A DNA stretch of 64,000 bases from Flavobacteriaceae bacterium UBA3356. Lineage in GTDB: Bacteria > Bacteroidota > Bacteroidia > Flavobacteriales > Flavobacteriaceae. Within the stretch, counting starts at the first letter, position 1, and the number at the start of each line of letters is the position of its first letter. The notes under the pieces were generated by a model, which saw only the letters and a list, made by a program, of their open reading frames with translations, ran no database searches and had not been told where the DNA came from. The position numbers and the translations under genes are program-made. Below are positions 35,711-43,870 of the stretch, piece after piece. The stretch lies in assembly GCA_002360635.1 (NCBI GenBank), contig DEQW01000003.1, positions 394,966-458,965 of the forward strand, written 5' to 3'.

Positions 35711-36967
35711 ATGGAAATAAAAGAAAATCAATTATTACGATTTACAACGGCAGGAAGTGTAGATGATGGTAAAAGTACCTTAATAGGAAGATTACTTTTT
35801 GATAGTAAAGCCATTTTTGAAGATCAATTACAAGCTGTGGAAACAACCAGTAAGCGAAAAGGTCACGAAGGGGTTGATTTAGCTTTATTTACTGATGGTT
35901 TAAAAGATGAAAGAGAACAAGGTATTACTATTGATGTTGCCTACCGTTATTTTACTACCCCAAAGCGAAAGTTTATAATTGCCGATACTCCAGGCCACAT
36001 ACAATACACCCGTAATATGGTTACTGGAGCATCTACGGCCAATGCAGCCTTAATTTTAATCGATGCTCGGCATGGAGTTATTGAACAAACTAAACGTCAC
36101 GCTTTTATTGCCTCTTTACTTCAAATACCACATATTGTTGTTTGTGTCAACAAAATGGATTTGGTAGATTTTTCAGAAGAAGTATATAACAATATCATTA
36201 CTCAATTTGAAGAATTTTCTTCAAAGTTGTATGTAAAAGATATCCGGTTTTTACCTATTAGTGCTTTATTGGGTGATAATGTTGTGAACCGTTCAGAAAA
36301 TATGGACTGGTATCAAGGAGCTCCATTATTGTATACCTTGGAAAATATTCATATTAGCAGCGATATTAACAAAATTGATGCACGTTTTCCAGTACAAACA
36401 GTATTGCGCCCACAAAGTGAAGGGTTTATAGATTACCGTGGTTACGCAGGAAGGGTTGCAAGTGGTATTTTTAGGCCAAATGACGAAGTAGCGGTAATGC
36501 CTTCAGGCTTTACATCAAGAATAAAATCTATTGATACTTTTGATGGCGAGTTAAAAGAAGCTTTTGCCCCAATGTCTATATCTATTACATTAGAAGATGA
36601 TATTGATGTAAGCCGGGGTGACATGATTGTAAAGGTTAATAACAAACCGGAAGCAGAACAGGAGTTTAGCGCGATGATTTGCTGGCTAAATAATGAGCCC
36701 TCAAAACCTCGGGCGAAATATACTATTATGCACACCTCTAATGAGCAAACAGCTATGATTAAAAGTGTACTGTATAAAATAGATATTAACACCTATGACC
36801 GTGATGAAGAGGATAAAGATTTGAAAATGAATGATATTGCCCGTGTGACTATACGAACAACTCGTAGGCTAATGGTCGATGAGTACCGTGATAATAGAAA
36901 TACAGGAAGTTTTATATTAGTAGACGATGTTACAAACGAAACCGTAGCTGCTGGTATGATATTGTAA
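35711..36967 (+). CDS. cysN: sulfate adenylyltransferase subunit 1 CysN (GTPase)
   Basis: The 418-residue translation-factor-type GTPase has G1 as GSVDDGKST near residue 15, G3 as DTPGHIQYTRNM near 93 and G4 as NKMD near 150. It drives APS formation by CysD. No APS kinase domain is fused to its C-terminus, consistent with the separate cysC. The next gene, a broken sulfotransferase, starts 25 bases further on. The set lacks cysH and sulfite reductase genes, so the APS and PAPS formed here seem meant for sulfation, not reduction. Confidence 0.95.
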   Translation: MEIKENQLLRFTTAGSVDDGKSTLIGRLLFDSKAIFEDQLQAVETTSKRKGHEGVDLALFTDGLKDEREQGITIDVAYRYFTTPKRKFIIADTPGHIQYTRNMVTGASTANAALILIDARHGVIEQTKRHAFIASLLQIPHIVVCVNKMDLVDFSEEVYNNIITQFEEFSSKLYVKDIRFLPISALLGDNVVNRSENMDWYQGAPLLYTLENIHISSDINKIDARFPVQTVLRPQSEGFIDYRGYAGRVASGIFRPNDEVAVMPSGFTSRIKSIDTFDGELKEAFAPMSISITLEDDIDVSRGDMIVKVNNKPEAEQEFSAMICWLNNEPSKPRAKYTIMHTSNEQTAMIKSVLYKIDINTYDRDEEDKDLKMNDIARVTIRTTRRLMVDEYRDNRNTGSFILVDDVTNETVAAGMIL

Positions 36968-36992
36968 ATACTTTTTTACTTTCTTAAAAAAT

Positions 36993-37752
36993 ATGAAAAA
37001 AATTCTTATTACCTCTATCGGTAGGACTGGAACAAAGAGTTTAGCGTATTTTTTAGATGACATATCTGGTGTTCAATGTTTTCATCATAAGGAAGGGAAT
37101 AAAGACTTACCATTTCTCTTCTTATCGCAGCTAAAGGATTATTCTAATATCACCACAGAATTACCTTAAAAAGCGGAATAAAGTTGCAGAAAAAGCAAAG
37201 GCAAACTTTTATATAGAGGTTAATCCTTACTTTCGTTTTGCTAATACGGAAATTTTACAAAAACTAGGCTGGAAGAAAATATTCATCGTTCGTCATCCTA
37301 AATCTTATCTTGAAAGTGTATATAAGCGCACCTTATTTACTGGTGAAGATTATATAATTAATCAATACCCAAACGATGATGATTTTTTTTCTGAAAAGTG
37401 GAATACAATAACCCGTTTCGAAAAACTGTGTTGGTACTATAAAAAGGTTCACGACTATATTTTAGATACTGAAACACCATTTTATCACTTTGAAGACCTA
37501 GTAAAAAACCCTGATACACTTAAAAGTTTAGTAGAAGCAATCGGGATTGATACTTTAAAAATTAATTCATTTAAACTACCTAAGCGAAATACTTCAAAAC
37601 AGTATAAATTCCGACACGTAATAAAAGAAAGTCTAAAAGGTAAAGCAACAAAAGTGTCACCTCTTATTTGGAGCTCATTAACAGCCAAAGAAAAGGAAAC
37701 CTATGAAACACATTGTCTACCTTTGGCAAAACGATTAGGTTATGTTTTATAG
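36993..37752 (+). pseudogene. frameshifted PAPS-dependent sulfotransferase
   Basis: The ATG at 36993 opens a frame with the 5'-phosphosulfate loop ITSIGRTGTKSLAYF but ends at TAA 37167-37169 after 58 residues. The reading then continues in another frame as NYLKKRNKVAEKAKANFYIE, the 3'-phosphate motif FIVRHPKSYLESVYKR, and a normal C-terminus to 37752. The downstream frame has no good start codon. A single inserted base (or two lost) in about 37100-37165 explains this. The pieces together resemble a 250-residue sulfotransferase. The end overlaps the next sulfotransferase start by 11 bases. A sequencing error in the assembly is the main alternative. Confidence 0.8.
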
Positions 37753-38389
37753 TACTTGGTGGTTATATCAAAAAGTGTATTTAGATAGTTTTATACGCCC
37801 TTACATGTTAAATAGATATCTTGCTCAAGTTAAAGATGGAAGTAGACCGTTATTTATTCATATAAATAAAACAGCCGGTTCTTCTATAGCAAAAAGCCTA
37901 GAAATTACCGAGGCACATTTTACGTTAGGCGAATACGAAAATATTTATAGAAATAAATTTGACGAAGATCTTCCGCAGAATATTAATATTTGGACATCCA
38001 TTAGAAATCCTTTTGATAGAGTAGCTTCAGAATACCACTACCGCATTAAAACCAACCAAAATAAAATGCAAGTAAACCCTATATCTTTTGATGATTGGAT
38101 AAAAAAAGTGTTTGTTGAAAAGGACCCCAGTTATAGAGATCGAGAAATTATGTTTATGAGTCAAAACGAGTGGGTTAAAGGCACTAAAAATTATAACATC
38201 AATTTTATTCGGTTTGAAAATTTACAAGAAGATTTTCAAAAATTAGCAAATGAATATAAAGTAAACCCTTTACCTTGGAAGAAAAAGTCTGATAATTTAA
38301 ACTATAAAGAAACGTTTTCAAATATTTCAAAAGAAATTATTTTTCAAGTTTTTAAAGAAGATTTGGACCAATTTAATTATTCCTTTTAA
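37742..38389 (+). CDS. sulfotransferase family protein
   Basis: The 215-residue protein shows a 5'-phosphosulfate loop (FIHINKTAGSSIAKSL near residue 38) and a 3'-phosphate motif (SIRNPFDRVASEYHY near 93), the two PAPS-binding sites of the sulfotransferase family 2 type that acts on carbohydrates. It most probably moves sulfate from PAPS to a sugar of the surface polysaccharide. It is the only uninterrupted sulfotransferase of the three-gene run after cysN. Its TAA stop overlaps the following ATG (TAATG). Confidence 0.85.
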   Translation: MFYSTWWLYQKVYLDSFIRPYMLNRYLAQVKDGSRPLFIHINKTAGSSIAKSLEITEAHFTLGEYENIYRNKFDEDLPQNINIWTSIRNPFDRVASEYHYRIKTNQNKMQVNPISFDDWIKKVFVEKDPSYRDREIMFMSQNEWVKGTKNYNINFIRFENLQEDFQKLANEYKVNPLPWKKKSDNLNYKETFSNISKEIIFQVFKEDLDQFNYSF

Positions 38390-38613
38390 TGATACTTCCT
38401 GAATATAAAGCACTGTTCATCCACATACCAAAAGCAGCTGGGCAAAGTATCGAAAATTTTCTTTTAGAAAGCTTAAACAAAGATCGTAAAGTAGATGGAT
38501 CAAAATATTTATTAAGAAACAATAATAATTCCAATAAAGGACCCATATGGTTGGCTCATCTTTCAACTTAAGAACATATTAAACAAAGGGTTTTTGAACA
38601 TTTAAACTATTAA
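38389..38613 (+). pseudogene. truncated sulfotransferase remnant
   Basis: This gene starts with a sulfotransferase 5' loop (LFIHIPKAAGQSIENF near residue 8) but meets TAA at 38569-38571 just after the family-like segment WLAHLST. In the same frame the sequence continues as EHIKQRVFEHLNY and stops again at 38613. The 3'-phosphate motif and the usual 150 or more C-terminal residues are missing. A nonsense mutation plus loss of the 3' part is the simplest reading. A flippase gene begins 90 bases on. Confidence 0.75.
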
Positions 38614-38703
38614 TTAGGCTGTTAAAACAATTTTCAAACTAGCTAAAATATTTATTTTTTGTAGTATCAATATTTATCTAATCTTTACAAAAGATTCTGA
38701 AGA

Positions 38704-40218
38704 ATGATAAAATCTCTTTTTAAATCTTTTGGATATAAAACAGTGCAGACGGTTGTTCTTACGCTGTATTCTGTTTTGTTAATCCCCATACTTTTAAACT
38801 ACTGGGAACTTAAGGTGTATGGAGCATGGATAGCTCTTTTTACAGTATTCAATTTAATACAAGTAATAGAATTTGGCCATGCAACTTATATCGGAAACCA
38901 ATTTAACGCCATTGTAAAAGAAAATACTGAAAAAGCAAAAATAGTATTAGGATCAGCTTTGCGAGCTAATTTTTTAACAGGTTTTATCCAGATTACTATC
39001 GTTTTTCTATTATTTAAAAGTGGTTTCCTGAAATTTTTGTTAGATACAGACATAAGTGATAAAACAATAGCTACGGTATTGACGATACTTTTTTTGTATA
39101 GAATGCTAGCAGGTTCATTTAGAGGAATTATTGTTAAGATTTTAAATCCCTTTGGTTTAATTTATAAATCATTTCAATTTGCCACTTGGGAAAAGATTAT
39201 TGACTTTTTTATACTGGTAATTGCTGCTATTACCGATATTACACTCATTCAACTAGCTATTGTATGGTTTGTAGTAAAATCTGTTTATTCAATTGGGTTA
39301 CTGTTTATTTTGAAACGATTATTGCCCGATTTCTTCCCATGGTGGAAATGCGGTAGTTTTAAATTGGGAATTGAAAACTTTAAAAATTCCATTCCTTTTA
39401 TATTCAGTAACTTTTTAGAAAGGTTACGAAACGACGGAATTGTCCTAATCATTTCTGCTTTTATAGGAACCACATTTTTACCATTATTTGTAGCAACGAG
39501 AGCTATAGTAAATTTCGGACTTAAGATTTCCGAAATAATTCTAAATCCGTTAAGTCCCGAGATCATTAACTTGTATGTGAAAAATAAACTAAATAAAATT
39601 CTGGATATTTTTAATGCATATTGGTTTAGTACTGGTGTGCTGTTAATTAGTGGGTATAGTATTTCTTTGTTCTTTATAAACGATTTATTCACTTTTTGGA
39701 CTAATGGGAAGCTCAGTTTTAATTTAGGGCTTTACAGTGCATTGGTAGTGATTTTTTTAGTTCAGAATTACGGAAAAATTATCTTTACATTTTTTATTGC
39801 CATCAATAAAACCAAACTTGTGTTGACCACCTCTTTTTTAAGGGTTTTAATCTTTTTCAGTGTTGCTTTTGCAAGTATGCAATATGGACTGTATGGAATA
39901 TTGTTGGCAATGTTCTTTTCAGAATTACTGGTAAATGCTTTTTGGTTGCCGTATCATTCTTTTACGGTGTTTTCAATTAAAAAGTCAAATAAGCTTCTTT
40001 ACATGTTAAATTTATGTGCTGTTTTATTCGTTGCAGTGGTATTTTACCTAAATTATATAGGAACATCTTTTTGGGTTCTTACTTTTTTAAGTGCACTTTT
40101 ACCGCTATTCTTTTATTATCAGTACAGAAGTATTTCTAAAACAACAAGATTGTGGCTTATTAAGAGTTTAAAAGAATTATCTGTAGTTCCCCTAAAAAAG
40201 CAAGATAATGTCAAATAA
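38704..40218 (+). CDS. oligosaccharide flippase (Wzx-like), plus-strand copy
   Basis: The 504-residue protein consists almost wholly of hydrophobic helices (about 12-14) with short loops, including the common N-terminal pattern LLIPILLNYWELKVYGAW. It fits the MOP/Wzx superfamily that flips lipid-linked repeat units across the inner membrane. It overlaps the following glycosyltransferase start by 11 bases. A second flippase lies on the other strand at 58468-59814. Confidence 0.85.
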   Translation: MIKSLFKSFGYKTVQTVVLTLYSVLLIPILLNYWELKVYGAWIALFTVFNLIQVIEFGHATYIGNQFNAIVKENTEKAKIVLGSALRANFLTGFIQITIVFLLFKSGFLKFLLDTDISDKTIATVLTILFLYRMLAGSFRGIIVKILNPFGLIYKSFQFATWEKIIDFFILVIAAITDITLIQLAIVWFVVKSVYSIGLLFILKRLLPDFFPWWKCGSFKLGIENFKNSIPFIFSNFLERLRNDGIVLIISAFIGTTFLPLFVATRAIVNFGLKISEIILNPLSPEIINLYVKNKLNKILDIFNAYWFSTGVLLISGYSISLFFINDLFTFWTNGKLSFNLGLYSALVVIFLVQNYGKIIFTFFIAINKTKLVLTTSFLRVLIFFSVAFASMQYGLYGILLAMFFSELLVNAFWLPYHSFTVFSIKKSNKLLYMLNLCAVLFVAVVFYLNYIGTSFWVLTFLSALLPLFFYYQYRSISKTTRLWLIKSLKELSVVPLKKQDNVK

Positions 40219-41218
40219 AAAAGTCCTCTTTGTATTTCGGAAACCAAATAAGGGTAACTATAGTATTGAAAGAGTGTATCACAGTATATTCAATAAATTA
40301 AAAAGCAAAACAGATATTGGTTTTGATTATAGGAAAATGACGTTGAAGCATAATTATGACCTCTTTTGTTTTCTGAACTGTTTTTTAGATTCATTATTTG
40401 CAAAAAAATATGTTGTTCACATCACCGGAGGGTGTAATTATATGGTAATGGCTTTTCCTTTTAAAAAACGGATATTGACCATACACGATTTATACCACTA
40501 TCGTAGATTTAAAGGAATTAAAGGTGCGATTTATAACCTATTCTATTATAAGCTTCCTATCACTTTTAGTCATAAAATTGTAGCTGTTTCAGGTAACACA
40601 AAAAATGAACTAATTCAGAATTTTAAAAATATTGAAAAAAAAGTAGTAGTGATTGAAAACCCGCTTGTAATCCCTAAGGAAAAAATTAGTATGAGGGAAA
40701 GAATCTTTTCTGAAAACCAAACAATGCACATTTTGCAAATAGGGGGTAAGTCCTTAAAAAACTATGAAAGACTTATTGAAGCTACCAAAGATTTGAATGG
40801 TTTTTATCACTTTGTTCATTCACAAGCAAAAACCATTCAGCTTTTAATAAAGCAACACGGTATTGAAAATAGATCGGAAATATATTCAGATTTGAACGAT
40901 GGACAATTGTACCAACTGTACAACAAGGCGGATGTTCTTTTTTTTGCTTCGGAAGCTGAAGGATTTGGACTTCCGTTAATTGAAGCACAAGCGTTTGGGG
41001 TTCCGGTTGTTACGTCAAATATAGAACCTTTTAAAAGTATTGGTAGAGGGGCGCTATTTGTAAATCCATACAGTGTTACTGAAATAAAAAAGGCTTTTAA
41101 CAAATTGTATGATAGTGAATTTGTAAAGAATAAAATTTCTGAAAGTAAAAAAAACAGTGCGTTTTGTGGATTAAAAAAAACTTCCGAAAAATATTATCAA
41201 TTGTACACTCATATATAA
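40208..41218 (+). CDS. GT4-type glycosyltransferase
   Basis: The 336-residue GT-B protein has the C-terminal donor-site motif EAEGFGLPLIEAQAFG near residue 243, with the E-x7-E spacing of family GT4. The N-terminal half holds HDLYHYRRFKG. It has no membrane helices and should work at the inner face of the membrane on a lipid-linked acceptor. Donor and acceptor are unknown. It overlaps the flippase by 11 bases. Confidence 0.88.
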   Translation: MSNKKVLFVFRKPNKGNYSIERVYHSIFNKLKSKTDIGFDYRKMTLKHNYDLFCFLNCFLDSLFAKKYVVHITGGCNYMVMAFPFKKRILTIHDLYHYRRFKGIKGAIYNLFYYKLPITFSHKIVAVSGNTKNELIQNFKNIEKKVVVIENPLVIPKEKISMRERIFSENQTMHILQIGGKSLKNYERLIEATKDLNGFYHFVHSQAKTIQLLIKQHGIENRSEIYSDLNDGQLYQLYNKADVLFFASEAEGFGLPLIEAQAFGVPVVTSNIEPFKSIGRGALFVNPYSVTEIKKAFNKLYDSEFVKNKISESKKNSAFCGLKKTSEKYYQLYTHI

Positions 41219-41228
41219 CTTATATTTG
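41201..41228 (+). promoter_or_regulatory. internal promoter before second glycosyltransferase (TTG-N17-TATATTTG)
   Basis: TTG at 41201-41203 is followed after 17 bases by TATATTTG (41221-41228), and the ATG lies 24 bases further. Both elements match the flavobacterial consensus and spacing. The -33 half lies inside the end of the upstream gene. Confidence 0.5.
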
Positions 41229-41251
41229 CCTTTATAATTACAATTTTTTTA

Positions 41252-42337
41252 ATGATTAGTATAATATTACCCTATAGTAAACCTGGTATTGCATATAGTG
41301 GACCACTTCAGTCAATTATTGGAGTATGTCATTTTTTGGAAGGGAAATATGACTATCAAATTTTAACAAAATACAACAATTTTAAGGAAAGTCCAATAGA
41401 AGAAAGCATTAGTGAACATAAAGTCGTAACAATATCAAATTTTAATAGCAAAACATTGTTTTCAATAATTCAAAACAGTGAAATTATTTGGATAAACTCT
41501 ATTTACAGTATACCTTTTTCTTTTATACCACTCATCTATATATTTCTTTCAAAAAAGAAAACAGTGTTGGTTAGTACGAGAGGTCAATTATTGGGTGGGT
41601 CTTTAGACTTTAAGAAAAGAATATATCTTCATATATATAAGCTATTACTTCAAAGATCAAAAAATTCAATATACATTCATTATTCAACTAAAGAAGAAAA
41701 AGAAAACTCCTATCCTATTTTTAAAAAGTTTAGAAGCTTATTGTTTGCCAATCCCTTAAAAAGTAATTTTCCAGAGATTAAAAAACAGAAAACTGATAAA
41801 TCAGAATATGTAATAGGTTTTTTAGGCCGTATTGCACCTATCAAGAATATTGAATTTATAATTACACTTATGCCTCTTTTACCTGATTATATGGTTTTTC
41901 ATATTTATGGAGTAATAGTTGACAATGCTTATAAAAAAAAGTTAGAAAAATTAGTTTTTCAACTAGGTTTAGAAGAACGAGTAATTTTTAAGGGAGAGTA
42001 TTTATATAAGGAACTAGAAGAGTTATATACTTATATTGATTTAGCTGTTGTTCCGTCAAAATCTGAAAGTTTTTGCTATGCTTTTTTTGAAGCAATTGAA
42101 AATAAAAAACCAGTAATTGGAAGTACGGGCCTTCCTTGGAAAAAAGCAAATACATTTGAACCTAATACAATCCTACCGTTGGAAAAAGAAAAATGGATAA
42201 AGCAAATTAATAATATTGTTTCTGCTCCTCACAATATAGATGAAAATAGACAGAAAAATCTAGAGCAGTTTTATAATTTTGTCCTAAAATCGATTGAAGA
42301 CAATGTATTGGTTTCTTTTGAGAGTTTGGTTGAATAA
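41252..42337 (+). CDS. GT4-type glycosyltransferase
   Basis: The 361-residue GT-B protein has the GT4-like core GFLGRIAPIKNIEFI near residue 189 and the donor region VVPSKSESFCYAFFEAIENKKP near 263-285 (split motif SESFCYAFFEA). Its TRGQLLGG segment resembles the acceptor-side loop of many sugar transferases in capsule loci. The end is followed by a 364-base gap. Specific donor and acceptor cannot be told. Confidence 0.86.
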   Translation: MISIILPYSKPGIAYSGPLQSIIGVCHFLEGKYDYQILTKYNNFKESPIEESISEHKVVTISNFNSKTLFSIIQNSEIIWINSIYSIPFSFIPLIYIFLSKKKTVLVSTRGQLLGGSLDFKKRIYLHIYKLLLQRSKNSIYIHYSTKEEKENSYPIFKKFRSLLFANPLKSNFPEIKKQKTDKSEYVIGFLGRIAPIKNIEFIITLMPLLPDYMVFHIYGVIVDNAYKKKLEKLVFQLGLEERVIFKGEYLYKELEELYTYIDLAVVPSKSESFCYAFFEAIENKKPVIGSTGLPWKKANTFEPNTILPLEKEKWIKQINNIVSAPHNIDENRQKNLEQFYNFVLKSIEDNVLVSFESLVE

Positions 42338-42701
42338 AATATTTAAAAATTAAGACTAAAATTTATAGACACTTGAATATTGAGTGTCAAAAACTTTAAA
42401 AATTCTTCATTTGTACAATTAAACTACAAATCTGTAGATTATATATTGAAAGTGCTTTTTTGTAGAGACAACAACAGTTTTTTCTATTAAGCATAATGAA
42501 AAATAAAAGTTAATTGATAGAAACTAAAAATACAAATTAAAAACTTTTGATAAAACTTCAAACACTCCGTTTAAAAATGGGTGAGAAGGGAAAAAAGTAT
42601 GCTCATAAGTTTTTAACCCCAAACGTAGCTTATAAAACTATAATTAAAGAAAGTACGTAATTAATAATAGTACGTTCTTTTTGAAAAGAAAAAGAAAAAT
42701 A
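42338..42701. other. 364-base gap without a gene
   Basis: I find no coding frame. It is strongly AT-rich and holds a 6-bp hairpin (GACACT/AGTGTC, 42368-42388) and a 17-base-spaced direct repeat AGTACGT (42652-42658 and 42669-42675) shortly before the aminotransferase. In related loci the initiating sugar transferase and acetyltransferase genes often sit in this position, so a past deletion is possible. The direct repeat might be a binding site, but this is weak. Confidence 0.45.
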
Positions 42702-43835
42702 ATGCAAAATAAAATATGGTTGTCCTCCCCACATATGGGAGGAAACGAACAAAAATATATAAATGAAGCTTTTGCCGAAAATTGGATAGCACCTTTAGGT
42801 CCTAATGTTAATGGTTTTGAAAAAGATCTTGAAGAATATTTAGGTCAAGATTCTCACGTAGCGTGTGTGTCTTCAGGAACAGGCGCCATTCATTTGGCAC
42901 TCGATATTGCTGGAGTAACAAGAGACGATGAAGTGTTATGTCAAACTTTTACCTTTTGTGGTTCTTCACATCCAATAACATATATGGGGGCAACTCCTGT
43001 ATTTATAGATAGCGAAGAAGATACGTGGAATATGTCTCCAGTATATTTAGAAGAAGCAATAAAAGAGGGAATAGAAAAAGGGAAAAAACCAAAAGCTGTT
43101 ATTGCAGTTCATTTATATGGGATGCCAGCTAAAATTGATGAAATTGAAGCGATCTGTAAAAAATATAATGTGTTTTTAATTGAAGATGCTGCTGAAGCTT
43201 TAGGTTCATCGTATAAAGGCCAAAAATGTGGAACCTTTGGCGATTTATCTATTTTGTCATTTAATGGTAACAAAATAATTACCACTTCAGGAGGAGGAGC
43301 TTTAGTATGTAGAAATAAAGAAACAAAAGACAAAGCTATTTTCTTAGCTACGCAGGCAAGGGATGCAGCACCGCATTACCAACATTCTCAAATCGGCTAT
43401 AATTATCGTATGAGTAATATTGTTGCTGGTATAGGTAGGGGACAAATGGAAGTCTTGGATGAACACGTTGCTTTAAGAAGAAAAAATAATAAGTTTTATA
43501 AAGAGCTATTTAGCGATATTGATGGAATTAAGTTGTTTTCTGAACCTGACACAAATTTCTATAGCAACCATTGGTTATCCGCTATAGTGTGCGAAAAATC
43601 AGATAATCAGCAAATTATTGAAAAATTACGACTATTTTTGCATAATTTTAACATAGAAAGTAGACCTTTGTGGAAGCCTATGCATTTGCAACCCGTTTAT
43701 ATAGGCTCTAAATTTTACGGTAACGAAACTGCAAATAAAATTTTTAGTAAAGGGTTATGTTTACCCTCAGGGTCAAATTTAACAGATTCTGAAAGGAACA
43801 GAATAGGAAATGCTGTAAGAACTTATTTTAGTTGA
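42702..43835 (+). CDS. DegT/DnrJ/EryC1 PLP-dependent sugar aminotransferase (PglE-like)
   Basis: The 377-residue aminotransferase has the PLP lysine in SFNGNKIITTSGGGAL near residue 186 and the family motifs LIEDAAEALGSSYKG and HLYGMPA. Such enzymes add an amino group to a 4-keto-6-deoxy nucleotide sugar, here probably the UDP-4-keto sugar made by the dehydratase encoded next to it. The ATG at 42702 (MQNKIWLSSPHMGG) is the usual family start; an upstream TTG frame is not needed. No acetyltransferase gene lies beside it, though PglD partners PglE in the bacillosamine pathway. Confidence 0.9.
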   Translation: MQNKIWLSSPHMGGNEQKYINEAFAENWIAPLGPNVNGFEKDLEEYLGQDSHVACVSSGTGAIHLALDIAGVTRDDEVLCQTFTFCGSSHPITYMGATPVFIDSEEDTWNMSPVYLEEAIKEGIEKGKKPKAVIAVHLYGMPAKIDEIEAICKKYNVFLIEDAAEALGSSYKGQKCGTFGDLSILSFNGNKIITTSGGGALVCRNKETKDKAIFLATQARDAAPHYQHSQIGYNYRMSNIVAGIGRGQMEVLDEHVALRRKNNKFYKELFSDIDGIKLFSEPDTNFYSNHWLSAIVCEKSDNQQIIEKLRLFLHNFNIESRPLWKPMHLQPVYIGSKFYGNETANKIFSKGLCLPSGSNLTDSERNRIGNAVRTYFS

Positions 43836-43870
43836 TTATTCCCCATTTTATTAGCTAAATAGTGTGAAGT

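Noticed and set aside
32919..36967. Ordinary assimilatory sulfate-reduction operon
   Set aside because: cysH and sulfite reductase genes are absent and the set leads straight into sulfotransferases, which fits sulfation better.
42652..42675. AGTACGT direct repeat as an operator
   Set aside because: Only two 7-base copies in AT-rich DNA, with no promoter found beside them, so chance cannot be excluded.
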